This document shows positions 29,826 through 38,336 of a stretch of 57,301 nt of DNA, piece by piece; position 1 is the first letter of the stretch, and every line of letters starts with the position of its first letter. The stretch is from NCBI RefSeq assembly GCF_009601025.1, contig NZ_WIVE01000024.1:1-57301 (forward strand). Direction: 5' to 3'. The position numbers were made by a program, and so were the translations under genes. This stretch comes from Roseospira navarrensis (GTDB taxonomy: Bacteria; Pseudomonadota; Alphaproteobacteria; Rhodospirillales; Rhodospirillaceae). Under the pieces are notes generated by a model. It was not told the DNA's origin, ran no database searches, and worked only from the letters and a program-made list of their open reading frames with translations.

Positions 29826-30808
29826 GCGGCGTGATCCTTGTTCGGGGTCTGGGACGGGGCGGAGGCTGCGGCCGGCCGGTGGGCCAGCCACAGGGTCACG
29901 GTGAGGGCGCCGCCGGGCAGGTCGCGGGTCTCGACCATGTCCAGGCCGGCGTCGGTGCACCAGCCGGCGACCTCGTCGTGGGAGAACCCCAGGCGGCGGT
30001 GCTTGTGCCGCTCGCGCAGGTCCTCCAGATCGTGGGGCGCGAAGTCCACGACGGCCAGGCGTCCGCCCGGCCGCAGCACGCGGGCGCATTCCCGCACCGC
30101 TTCGGCGGGGTGCTCCACGTAGTGCAGCACCTGGTGGACGGTCACCGCGTCGCGGCTGGCGTCCTCGCAGGGCAGGTGGTACAGGTCGCCCAGGCGGGCC
30201 TGGCAGTGGGTGGCCCCGGCCTGATCCAGGTTCGCGCGGGCGACGGCGAGCATCTCGCGGGACATGTCGATGCCCAGGCCCTCGCGGATGTGCGGGGCGT
30301 AGAGCGTCATCATGCGGCCGGTGCCGGTGCCCACGTCCAGCAGATCGCGCACCGACTCGGGCGGCAGCAGGTCCATGAGCGCCTGCTCCACGCGGGTTTC
30401 GTCCACATGCAGCCGCCGCACGTCGTCCCACTGCTCGGCATTGGCCCGGAAATAGGCCTGGGCGGCCTCGGCCCGGGCCCGCAGGATCTCGTTGTGGCGG
30501 TCGCGATCGCGGGTGGCGACCGGGTCTTCCGCCGGCAGCAGGGCGACGATGGCGCGGGCCACCGTGCCGCCGGGTCCGCGCGCGGCGAGGCGGTAGAACA
30601 CCCACGCGCCCTCCCGCACGCGCTCCAGCAGGCCGGACTCGCACATGACCTTCAGGTGGCGCGACACGCGCGGCTGGCTGAGGCCCAGGATCGCGACCAT
30701 GTCGGTGACCGTCAGTTCGCCCCGGGCGCACAAGGCGAGCAGCCGCAGCCGGGTTTCCTCTCCGGCGGCGCGCAAGCCTCCCAGCACCTGGTCCATCGTC
30801 GCGGTCAT
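29822..30808 (-). CDS. ArsR-family regulator fused to a SAM-dependent methyltransferase domain (SahR-like)
   Basis: The protein is 328 aa. Residues 1-95 form an ArsR winged helix (LGLSQPRVSRHLKVMCESGLL is the recognition region) lacking metal-binding cysteines. Residues 140-310 form a class I methyltransferase fold with LLDVGTGTGRM and LHYVEHPAEAV. SahR proteins of proteobacteria are ArsR-type sensors of S-adenosylhomocysteine that control methionine genes; a methyltransferase-like domain would suit SAH binding. It is first in the regulator-metF operon, with metH next. A 20-bp palindrome lies 67 bp upstream. The ATG at 30806-30808 follows GGAAGGAG. The SahR assignment is inference from context. 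Confidence 0.82.
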   Translation of the reverse strand: MTATMDQVLGGLRAAGEETRLRLLALCARGELTVTDMVAILGLSQPRVSRHLKVMCESGLLERVREGAWVFYRLAARGPGGTVARAIVALLPAEDPVATRDRDRHNEILRARAEAAQAYFRANAEQWDDVRRLHVDETRVEQALMDLLPPESVRDLLDVGTGTGRMMTLYAPHIREGLGIDMSREMLAVARANLDQAGATHCQARLGDLYHLPCEDASRDAVTVHQVLHYVEHPAEAVRECARVLRPGGRLAVVDFAPHDLEDLRERHKHRRLGFSHDEVAGWCTDAGLDMVETRDLPGGALTVTLWLAHRPAAASAPSQTPNKDHAA

Positions 30809-30874
30809 GGTCGCTCCTTCCGGAGGCGGGCCCGCGGGCAACCGGCATGGCTCCACGCCGCCTTCCGCATCTAC

Positions 30875-30894
30875 ATATAAAGATATCTTTATAT
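30875..30894. promoter_or_regulatory. Perfect 20-bp palindromic operator upstream of the SahR-like gene
   Basis: ATATAAAGATATCTTTATAT is fully self-complementary and stands out as pure AT in a GC-rich region. It lies between the divergent regulator and meaB genes. It is the probable autoregulatory site of the ArsR-type protein and would overlap the promoter. Confidence 0.75.
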
Positions 30895-31053
30895 CAAGGC
30901 AAGCCGTGCGATCCAGGGCGCCCGCCGCGTCCTGCGGGGCTTGCACCGTCGGCCCGAACCGGGTTGAGTACGGGCCTCATCCTGATCGGCGGTGAAAAAG
31001 GTCAGCCGTTTCGTCCGCCGGTCTCATTCCTTGCTGCACCCGAGAGGCTCTGG

Positions 31054-32049
31054 ATGCCCCGTGCTCCCCTGACCGTCGAGGATCATGTCGCCGGTGTGCG
31101 GTCCGGCGACCGCGCCGCCCTGGGCCGCGCCATCACGTTGGTGGAAAGCCGCGCGCGGCGACACCAGGACCTGGCGCAGGCCATGCTTCTTGAACTTCTG
31201 CCCCATAGGGGCCGGGCGCACCGGGTTGGCATCACCGGCGTGCCGGGCGTGGGCAAGTCCACGTTCATCGAGGCCCTGGGCACGATGCTGACCGCAGCCG
31301 GCCACAAGGTCGCCGTGCTGGCGGTGGATCCGTCGTCCACGCGCTCGGGCGGTTCGATCCTGGGCGACAAGACCCGGATGGAGAAGCTGGCGACCGATCC
31401 CAACGCCTTCATCCGGCCGTCGCCGTCCGGCGGGCGCCTGGGCGGCGTCAACCGGGCCACGCGGGAGACCATGGTTGTCTGCGAGGCCGCCGGCTTCGAT
31501 GTGATTCTGGTGGAAACCGTGGGGGCCGGCCAGAACGAAACCGTGGTGGCCGGCATGGTGGACTTTTTCCTGGTGCTGATGCTGGCCGGCGCCGGCGACG
31601 AGCTTCAGGGCATCAAGAAGGGCGTGCTGGAACTGGCCGACATGATCGCGGTCAACAAGATCGACAACCTCGGCGTCCAGGTCGCCCATCAGGCCGTGCA
31701 TCAGTACAAGAACGCGGTGCACATCCTGCAGCCGCCGAGCCCGAACTGGGCCGTGCCCGTGGTGACCTGTTCGGGTCTCAGCGGCAAGGGCCTGGACGAC
31801 CTGTGGGCCAAGGTCGAAGAGCACTGGCAGGTGATGTCCAAATCCGGAGAGCGCGACGAAAAGCGCCGCCGCCAGCGCATCGAGTGGATGTGGTCGATGG
31901 TCGAGGACCGTCTGCTGGACGCCGTGCGCGACCACCCGGAGGTCCGCGATCGTCTGCCCACCCTGCTGAAGGGCGTGGACGACGGCTCTCTGACGGTGAC
32001 GTTGGCGGCCACCGAGATTCTGGAGACCTTCGGCGTGCGGGCGGAGTAG
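31054..32049 (+). CDS. meaB: Methylmalonyl-CoA mutase-associated GTPase MeaB (ArgK family)
   Basis: The protein is 331 aa, a G3E-type P-loop GTPase that protects and loads cobalamin into methylmalonyl-CoA mutase. GVPGVGKST is the Walker A motif, AVDPSSTRSGGSILGDKTRM the switch region, ETVGAGQ the switch II segment and NKID the guanine-specificity motif. The C-terminal arm contains the RRRQRIEWMWSMVEDRL dimerisation helix. The mutase is not in the window. The ATG at 31054 was used; longer frames enter the operator region. A B12 link with nearby metH is notable but may be coincidental. Confidence 0.93.
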   Translation: MPRAPLTVEDHVAGVRSGDRAALGRAITLVESRARRHQDLAQAMLLELLPHRGRAHRVGITGVPGVGKSTFIEALGTMLTAAGHKVAVLAVDPSSTRSGGSILGDKTRMEKLATDPNAFIRPSPSGGRLGGVNRATRETMVVCEAAGFDVILVETVGAGQNETVVAGMVDFFLVLMLAGAGDELQGIKKGVLELADMIAVNKIDNLGVQVAHQAVHQYKNAVHILQPPSPNWAVPVVTCSGLSGKGLDDLWAKVEEHWQVMSKSGERDEKRRRQRIEWMWSMVEDRLLDAVRDHPEVRDRLPTLLKGVDDGSLTVTLAATEILETFGVRAE

Positions 32050-32070
32050 GGGAGGCCCGCCGCCGGCGGC

Positions 32071-32772
32071 TCAGCCGATCCGGCGGCCGCCCTTCACCAC
32101 CGGCGCGTCCGGGTGGTCGGGTTCGAGTCGGAACCAGCGCCCGAACAGGGACACCCGCAGCGCATGGTCCGGTCCCTCGCCGACGGCGCGCAGCCGGTGG
32201 CGGAAGGACGCTGCGTCGAGATCCGGGGGCAGGCGGCACAGCGCCTCGAAATCGGGCTGGCGGCGGGCCGGACCCCGCCAGCGGCGCGGCACCCGGGGCA
32301 GGGGCCGCGACAGGTCCACCAGGCTTTCGGCCATACCGCGCAGCAGATGGCGGGCGAGGTGCCAACTCAGCGCCTCCAGGCCCGCGCGGTCGATGTCCGC
32401 CGGCATGTCCACGCTGTTGGTGGCCACGATGGGTCCGGAGTCCACGTCCGGGGTCATCTCGTGCAGCGTCACGCCGAAGGTCGTCGCGCCCTCGAACAGC
32501 GCGAACACGGCGGGGTAGAGCCCCGGAAATTCCGGCGGCCCGGGATGCAGGTTGTAGGCGGGGCCGTCCAGGCGCTCGAGGATGTCGGCCGGGACGATCA
32601 CCGGCGAGCAGACGGAGATCAGGCGCGCATGCGGATGGCGCTGCAGGGCCGCGCGCAGGTCATCGCGGGTCGCGATGGGCAGGATCGGCAGGCTGGGGGC
32701 CGCGACCCGCAACGGCGCGATGGACTCCTCCTGCTCCTCCGGAGGCGCAAGCAGAAGAATCGCGTCGGGCAT
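32071..32772 (-). CDS. Formyltransferase-family protein (methionyl-tRNA formyltransferase-like fold)
   Basis: The protein is 233 aa. YNLHPGPPEFPGLYP contains the Asn and His, and HEMTPDVDSGPIV the Asp, of the N-H-D catalytic triad that uses 10-formyl-THF. The roughly 90-residue remainder is not the Fmt tRNA-binding domain, so it is not a standard Fmt. Related proteins formylate sugar amines or small amines. No sugar pathway gene sits next to it. It converges on meaB with a 21-bp gap holding a 12-bp palindrome. Confidence 0.78.
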   Translation of the reverse strand: MPDAILLLAPPEEQEESIAPLRVAAPSLPILPIATRDDLRAALQRHPHARLISVCSPVIVPADILERLDGPAYNLHPGPPEFPGLYPAVFALFEGATTFGVTLHEMTPDVDSGPIVATNSVDMPADIDRAGLEALSWHLARHLLRGMAESLVDLSRPLPRVPRRWRGPARRQPDFEALCRLPPDLDAASFRHRLRAVGEGPDHALRVSLFGRWFRLEPDHPDAPVVKGGRRIG

Positions 32773-32882
32773 GCGGTGGTTACGTTCCAGAGAAGGGCCG
32801 GGCGCGACCGATCATCAGCGCCGGGTCCCGACCATACCAGACCGGGCGACTCTGTCCACGCCCGGCGCGGTCCGCAATCGCC

Positions 32883-33272
32883 TCAGCGCAAGGCGTCGGC
32901 GATCTTCTCGAACAGGGAGGGCTCGGGCTCGCCACCGGCGGCCGGGGCGATGTCGGCCAGATCCGCCGCACTGGGCGGCGATCCGCCAGCGCTGGCCACG
33001 GATGCGTCGTCGCCGCTGGTTCCCACACCCACGCCAAGCATGGGCAGCGCCAGGGCCGCGGCCGCAATGGTCGCCAAACCGGCGACGAGAACCGACGGGA
33101 AGCGCGAGCCGCTCTCTTCCTCCTGGCCGATGCGCAGGGCCTGGGCATAGGATTCCGTGTCGAGTCGCGCCTCGTCCAGCGACCCCGGCGCGGCCTCCGC
33201 CCGGTCCCGCACCGAACCGGCGCCTCCGCGTGTCGCCACGGGGCGGCGCCCAAAAGCTTTCTGGCGTGTCAC
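32883..33272 (-). CDS. Hypothetical single-pass membrane protein
   Basis: The protein is 129 aa and I do not recognise it. A basic, Gly/Arg-rich N-terminus of about 55 residues leads to one hydrophobic segment (about residues 60-85, VLVAGLATIAAAALALPML), then an Ala/Ser/Asp-rich stretch and a short amphipathic end (FEKIADALR). The start is GTG at 33270-33272, preceded by GAGGGAGGA 7 nt upstream, and a good promoter lies at 33329-33356, which supports a real gene. The topology is probably N-in with a small periplasmic tail. No neighbour suggests a function. Confidence 0.65.
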   Translation of the reverse strand: MTRQKAFGRRPVATRGGAGSVRDRAEAAPGSLDEARLDTESYAQALRIGQEEESGSRFPSVLVAGLATIAAAALALPMLGVGVGTSGDDASVASAGGSPPSAADLADIAPAAGGEPEPSLFEKIADALR

Positions 33273-33641
33273 TGGGTGGTCCTCCCTCGGGCTTGCGGGC
33301 GAATTCGCGACAAAGCCCCCTTAAATTCAATCTAACGCGGGATGCCGGTCGGTCAACCATCTCCGTGGGGCGGGCGCATTGGGGGCGTTGCCTGTCCGGA
33401 ACACGCATGGCGTCCGGGGTGTTCGGGCGAAGGAATATGCCCTGATTTCAGGGGGATGGTGCATGGTGCGTGGCCCGAGCGCCGGTCACGACGGGATCGG
33501 ACGGACCGCCCGACCAACCCGCAAATATCCTGGGGTTTTTCTCAGGGATGGTCCGACGCGCCCCATCCCCGCCGGTCCGAATCGAGTCGGCCCGGTGAAG
33601 CGGTTTCGTCCCGGACGAGTCCGGTTCATCGCCGATCAGGA
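33273..33641. other. Intergenic region upstream of the hypothetical membrane protein
   Basis: About 370 bp. It contains the promoter at 33329-33356, short self-complementary tracts near 33443-33452 and 33611-33620, and a T-rich run near 33535. No gene is credible. Dihydroorotase ends at its right side. Confidence 0.5.
33329..33356 (-). promoter_or_regulatory. Promoter for the hypothetical membrane protein
   Basis: On the minus strand TTGACC (33356-33351) and TAGATT (33334-33329) are 16 bp apart, followed by an AT-rich stretch. The predicted transcript start is about 50 bp before the GTG. Confidence 0.55.
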
Positions 33642-34976
33642 TCAGAGGGCCTGGAACCGCACCGGCGCCCCCATGGGCGATCCGATCAGTTCGCCGTCCC
33701 GCATGACCGTGCGGCCCCGGATGATGGTCATGACCGGCCAGCCCGTCACCGTCATGCCGTGATAGGGGGTCCAGCCGCACTTGCTGGCCATCCAGCCGTT
33801 CTCGATGGTGCGTTCGGCGTTAAGGTCCACCACCGTGAAGTCGGCATCATAGCCGCGCGCGATGCGGCCCTTGCCGGCGATGTTGTAGATCCGGGCCGGC
33901 CCGGCGCTGGTCAGATCGACAAAGCGGTCCAGGCTGAGGTGGCGGGCATGCACATGACCCAGCATCACCGGGACCAGGGTCTGCACGCCGGGCATGCCGC
34001 TGGGGCTGGCGGGGTAGGGCTGGGACTTCTCCTCGCGCGTGTGGGGCGCATGGTCGGAGCCGATGACGTCCACCAAGCCGTCCGCGATCGCGCGCCACAG
34101 TGCGGCCCGGTGCCGGGCCTCGCGGATCGGCGGGTTCATCTGGGCGAAGCTGCCGAGGCCCTCGTAGCAATCGGGCGCGGCCAGGGTCAGGTGCTGGGGG
34201 GTGACCTCCACCGTGGCCAGGTCCTTGGCCTCGGCCAGCAGCTCCATTTCCTCTTCGGTGGTGATGTGCAGCACGTGCACCCGCCGCCCGGTCTCGCACG
34301 ACAGGGCGAGCAAGCGCCGGGTGGCGCGCACGGCGGTCTCGACGTCGCGCCATTCGGGGTGGGCGGACGGGTCCGCGCGGTCCTCGGCGATGGCCTTGCG
34401 CTCGCGCAGGCGGGCCTCGTCCTCGGCATGCACCGCGACCCGGCGCCGCCCGCCGGCCAGCACGCGGCGAAGCACCGCGTCGTCCTCCACCAGCAGCGAG
34501 CCGGTGGACGAGCCCATGAACACCTTGACCCCGGCGCACCCCGGCAGCCCTTCCCACTCGCCCAGACGGTCGGCGTTGGCGTCCGTCGCGCCCATGAAGA
34601 AGGCATGGTCGCACCAGGCGCGGCCCTTTGCGCGAGCCAGCTTGTCGGCCAGGGCGTCCGGCGTGTCCGTGTTCGGGCTGGTGTTGGGCATCTCGAAGAT
34701 GGCCGTCACGCCGCCCAGAACCGCGCCGCGCGTACCGCTTTCCAGGTCCTCCTTGTGCTCCAGGCCGGGCTCGCGGAAATGCACCTGGCTATCGATGACG
34801 CCCGGCAGGACATGCAACCCGGTGACGTCCAGCACCTCGGCGGCCGGTGCGTCGGCGGGAACACCGAGGGCGACGATGCGGCCGCCGCGCACGGCGACCG
34901 TGGTGTCTTCGGCGCCGCACGGGGTGACCACCCGGCCACCGCGGAGAATCAGGTCGTAAGGGGATGGGGTGGGCAC
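33642..34976 (-). CDS. pyrC: Dihydroorotase (class I, amidohydrolase superfamily)
   Basis: The protein is 444 aa and closes carbamoyl-aspartate to dihydroorotate in pyrimidine synthesis. DSQVHFREPG holds the first metal ligands. GVKVFMGSSTG contains the Lys that is carboxylated, VHVLHITT the next His, and GSDHAPHT the catalytic Asp. The intact catalytic set argues against an inactive PyrC homologue. The GTG at 34974-34976 is the best start. Its upstream neighbour on the same strand is a glycosyltransferase 34 bp away. No pyrB adjoins it. Confidence 0.9.
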   Translation of the reverse strand: MPTPSPYDLILRGGRVVTPCGAEDTTVAVRGGRIVALGVPADAPAAEVLDVTGLHVLPGVIDSQVHFREPGLEHKEDLESGTRGAVLGGVTAIFEMPNTSPNTDTPDALADKLARAKGRAWCDHAFFMGATDANADRLGEWEGLPGCAGVKVFMGSSTGSLLVEDDAVLRRVLAGGRRRVAVHAEDEARLRERKAIAEDRADPSAHPEWRDVETAVRATRRLLALSCETGRRVHVLHITTEEEMELLAEAKDLATVEVTPQHLTLAAPDCYEGLGSFAQMNPPIREARHRAALWRAIADGLVDVIGSDHAPHTREEKSQPYPASPSGMPGVQTLVPVMLGHVHARHLSLDRFVDLTSAGPARIYNIAGKGRIARGYDADFTVVDLNAERTIENGWMASKCGWTPYHGMTVTGWPVMTIIRGRTVMRDGELIGSPMGAPVRFQAL

Positions 34977-35010
34977 GTCTCGGGTCTCCGGCTGGGCCCC
35001 TGGCCAGGGC

Positions 35011-36051
35011 TCAGGGGTGCCCGTGCTCCTGGGCGATGTGTTCGAACAGACCGCGGTATTGTGCCAGAACCTGCGCGGTCATGTACCCCTTGGCGAAGGT
35101 CTCCCGGCCGCTGTTGACCAGGATGCTCAGGGCGTCGGATTCCGTCAGCAGCCATTTCAGGCCCTGAACGATGGTCACGATGTCGTCGGACGGCAGTAGC
35201 AGGGCGTTCTCGTTCTCGCGGATCGCCGAGCCGGGATCGAGCGGCCCGATGGCCACGATCGGCTTGCCGTGCGCCCACGCCTCGACGGCGGCGTGGTCGG
35301 GCACGCCGTCCCGGCCGGTGCAGACCACCAGATCGCTGGCGGCATACAGCGGGCCGAGGTTGTCCCGCCAGCCCAGGAACCGCACGCGCGGCTTGATGCC
35401 CAGCTCGTAGGCGATGGTTTCCAGCCGTTCGCGCTCGGGGCCGTCGCCAGCCAGCCACAGATACACGTCCGGCAGGCGCTGCACCACCTGGAGCAGGGTG
35501 GCGAAGTCGCGCCGGTCCGTCATCTGCCCGGCCGCGAACAGCAGCGGGGCGTGAGCCGGCGTGAACAGCGTCTTGCGCGCCATCGGGTCCGCCGGCGTCT
35601 GGTCCACCAGCGGTGGCAGCAGGTGAATCCGCTCGCGCGGCCAGCCCCGGGAGAGCAACGTTTCGCGCTCGGCGCCCCGATGCACCAGCAGGTGCTGGCA
35701 GTGGCGATACTCCTCCAGCGGTCGGCCCGCGCCCCAACGCCCCAGGACGGGCACCCCCATGCCGGTGACGTGGTGCACGGTCTCGGGGGTCCAGGCGACC
35801 ACCAAGCCGGGCTGGAAGCTGCGGATGTAGCCCTTGATGCGTCGGCGGACGAACAGGGACAGGCCCTCATATTTCATGGGGACCGGGTGCAGGCCGGCTT
35901 CGCGCAGCAGGGTCAGGCGGTCCGCAATGTCGCGCAGCAGCACGAGTTGCTGGATGCCGTCGCGGTGCAGGGCGGTGACCAGGCGTTCGAAGAACCGCTC
36001 CGTACCCCCGAGGGCATCGCCCGTAATGACCTGCAACACACGCGGATCCAT
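35011..36051 (-). CDS. Glycosyltransferase family 4
   Basis: The protein is 346 aa with a GT-B fold. ITGDALGGTERFFERL is the N-terminal acceptor loop. LLFAAGQMTDRRDFATLLQV and WLAGDGPERERLE mark the donor domain, and RDGVPDHAAVEAWAHGKPIVA replaces the EX7E motif with DHAAVEA, keeping the second acidic residue. The ATG at 36049-36051 follows AGGGAG; the frame extends 41 codons further without homology. It lies downstream of two other glycosyltransferase genes on the same strand, 136 bp from the nearest. Likely involved in surface polysaccharide or LPS assembly. Confidence 0.85.
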   Translation of the reverse strand: MDPRVLQVITGDALGGTERFFERLVTALHRDGIQQLVLLRDIADRLTLLREAGLHPVPMKYEGLSLFVRRRIKGYIRSFQPGLVVAWTPETVHHVTGMGVPVLGRWGAGRPLEEYRHCQHLLVHRGAERETLLSRGWPRERIHLLPPLVDQTPADPMARKTLFTPAHAPLLFAAGQMTDRRDFATLLQVVQRLPDVYLWLAGDGPERERLETIAYELGIKPRVRFLGWRDNLGPLYAASDLVVCTGRDGVPDHAAVEAWAHGKPIVAIGPLDPGSAIRENENALLLPSDDIVTIVQGLKWLLTESDALSILVNSGRETFAKGYMTAQVLAQYRGLFEHIAQEHGHP

Positions 36052-36187
36052 GAAAAAGGGCTCCCTTGAAACGGCGGGGCCGGTCCCAGGAGGGGACCGG
36101 GGAGGGGCGTTCAGCATAGCCCGGATGGTGGCGAGACAGTGGCGGCCTCCGGGGCGGCCCCCATCACAGGGCAAAAGCCCGGCCCGG

Positions 36188-37177
36188 TCAACGGGGGCCG
36201 ATGCCCTCCGTCTGGCGGACGAGGGCCGCGGCGGTGTCCAGGACGCGCGAGACCGGCAGGGAGGTCATCCGGGACGCGCGCACGGTGGTCGGGTCCAGGT
36301 CGGGCGGGAACAACACCTCATAGGGCTCGTCGGTGCGCACCACCCGCCCCAGCGGTCCCCAGGGGGCGTAATGGGTGTCGCGCGACGGGCCGAACAGGCC
36401 CACGGTGGGCGCGCCGGCGGCCGCCGCCATGTGCATGAGCCCGGAGTCGTTGCCCACGAACAGGCGGGCGCGGCGCAGCACGGCCAACACGCCCAGCAGG
36501 TCGAGCCGTCCGATCAGATCCAGCAGGTCCGGGCCGGCGAGCCCCTCCAGAACGGGGCGGGCCGCCTCGCGCTCGTTGGGCGCGGCCACCACCGCCACCG
36601 GCGCCCCGGGCAGCGGGCCGTCCGGCGCGGTGAGCTCGCGGGCCAGCGTCACGAAGCGGTCCGCCGGCCAGGTCTTGGCGATCCAGTTGGCCGTGGGCGC
36701 CAGCACCAGCAGCGGCCGGTTCGAAGCCGCCGGGCCGCCCAGGGCGGCATCCGCCGCCGCCTCGTCCTCGGGGCTGGTCCACAGGCGGGGCGCGGGCGGA
36801 TCGGCGAACCCGTCCGGACCCAGCGCCGAGCCGACCCGGCGCACCCGGTGATCCTCGGTGGACCGGCCATCGGTCGGGATCAGGCGGCGCCGGGCCCGCA
36901 ACACCCAGGGCATGGGTGAGCCGCGCAGGTCCACGAGCAGGTCCCAGCGGGTGCCGACGCACTGCCGCCACAGGGTCCGCCAGTGCCCGGCGCGGGGCCG
37001 CTTGTGCATCACGTGCAGGCGCTCCAGGCCCGGCACGCCCTCGAACAGAGGGGCTGCCACGCGGCCGCAGGCGATCGTCACGCGCAGCCCGGGATGGGTG
37101 CGGATCAGGTGGTCCAGCAGGCCGGTGGACAGCACGGCATCGCCGATGCGGCTGTTGGTGATGAACAGCAGCCTCAT
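36188..37177 (-). CDS. Glycosyltransferase family 9 (heptosyltransferase-like)
   Basis: The protein is 329 aa. It begins MRLLFITNSRIGDAVLSTG, the GT9 opening, and has WDLLVDLRG, LVLAPTANWIAKTWPADRF and VGNDSGLMHMAAAAGAPTVG, the ADP-heptose-binding region. GT9 enzymes add heptose to the LPS inner core at the inner membrane. The ATG overlaps the stop of the upstream glycosyltransferase by 4 bp, so the two are coupled. Whether the donor is ADP-heptose is not certain. Confidence 0.88.
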   Translation of the reverse strand: MRLLFITNSRIGDAVLSTGLLDHLIRTHPGLRVTIACGRVAAPLFEGVPGLERLHVMHKRPRAGHWRTLWRQCVGTRWDLLVDLRGSPMPWVLRARRRLIPTDGRSTEDHRVRRVGSALGPDGFADPPAPRLWTSPEDEAAADAALGGPAASNRPLLVLAPTANWIAKTWPADRFVTLARELTAPDGPLPGAPVAVVAAPNEREAARPVLEGLAGPDLLDLIGRLDLLGVLAVLRRARLFVGNDSGLMHMAAAAGAPTVGLFGPSRDTHYAPWGPLGRVVRTDEPYEVLFPPDLDPTTVRASRMTSLPVSRVLDTAAALVRQTEGIGPR

Positions 37178-38232
37178 CGCAGGAAGGACAGCCACGCCCG
37201 TTCCAGGTCCTCGGCCGCGTCGTCCCACGAGCGCAGCCGGATCGGCGCCCGGGCCTCCTCCGCCATGCCCTTGTGCAGGCCGTTGTCCCGCAGCACCTGC
37301 ACCGTCACGTTCTCGAACGCGGCGTCATCGGGGGTGAGCATGCCGCTTTCCCCGTTTGCGATGCGTTCCGGCGCACCGCCCAGGGGACGGGCCACGGCGG
37401 GCAGGCCGAGCGCCTGCGCGTCCGCCAGCGACCAGCAGGCGAAGTCCCACGGCTGGCCGGGGTGCAGGAACACCCGGGCGGTCTTCCAGGCCTCGGCGAG
37501 CGCGGCTTCCGGCTGGGGCTCGCGGACCTCGACACCCGCATCGGCCAGCGCCTGCACCCGCTCGACCATGGGCCGAACCTCGGCCGGGACCTTTTCCCCG
37601 GCGACGCCCGCCGACAGCAGGGCGGAATACACGTGCAGGCGCGCGTCCGGCAGGACGGGAGCGACGCCCGCCGTCCAGCGGTCCAGCAGCCAGTCCAGGT
37701 CGCCGTGCACGGGGTGGGCGGTGGTCACCGCCACCGGCGGCCAGGTCGGATCGGTGGGCTCGATGTCGAGGATCGCCCGCGAGACACCCGGGGCCAGCAC
37801 CGACGCGCCCGTGGCGTGGGCGGCGGGACCGGCGGCCTTCTGGGCGTCGCTGACGTACAGCAGTTCGGGATTGTGGTGCGCGAGGCGCGCCCGCACGGTC
37901 GGACGGATCAGGGCATCCGGGCGGCCCATCACCCACAGCATGCGGCGGCCGGGCCGAACCGGCAGCGACAGCAGCGACGGGCGCCGCACGGCCACCAGCA
38001 CGTCCACCTCGTCGGGCAGGGACCGCTCGCCCTCGTCCATGGGCAGCGGCACCCAGAAGACGCCGTCCACGTACTCGGGGTCGATGATCGGGGTGGCCAC
38101 GGTGACCACATGCCCCCGGGCCGACAGGGCCCGCGCCAATCCCACGACGGCGCGTTCGCCACCGCCCAGCGGGTCCTCGGCCGGCGTCCGCCCATCATAG
38201 GGCACGCCATCGTCGGCAAACAGAATGCGCAT
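37174..38232 (-). CDS. Glycosyltransferase (GT4-like)
   Basis: The protein is 352 aa. MRILFADDGVPYDGRTPAEDPLGGGERAV has the Gly-rich loop typical of GT4 enzymes after a disordered insert. The donor half has LGLPAVARPLGGAPERIANG and GESGMLTPDD, usual for the nucleotide-sugar site. It is first of three glycosyltransferases on this strand and overlaps the GT9 gene by 4 bp. Its start is 104 bp from divergent ygfZ. Sugar specificity is unknown. Confidence 0.82.
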   Translation of the reverse strand: MRILFADDGVPYDGRTPAEDPLGGGERAVVGLARALSARGHVVTVATPIIDPEYVDGVFWVPLPMDEGERSLPDEVDVLVAVRRPSLLSLPVRPGRRMLWVMGRPDALIRPTVRARLAHHNPELLYVSDAQKAAGPAAHATGASVLAPGVSRAILDIEPTDPTWPPVAVTTAHPVHGDLDWLLDRWTAGVAPVLPDARLHVYSALLSAGVAGEKVPAEVRPMVERVQALADAGVEVREPQPEAALAEAWKTARVFLHPGQPWDFACWSLADAQALGLPAVARPLGGAPERIANGESGMLTPDDAAFENVTVQVLRDNGLHKGMAEEARAPIRLRSWDDAAEDLERAWLSFLR

Positions 38233-38336
38233 GGCGGGCCTTATACGCCGCCGGTCGGGACCTTGCCAAGCCGTCCGCGCGGCCTACGTGTCCCGGCACG
38301 AGGTCCGCGCCACCGAACGACCGGGGAGACACCACC

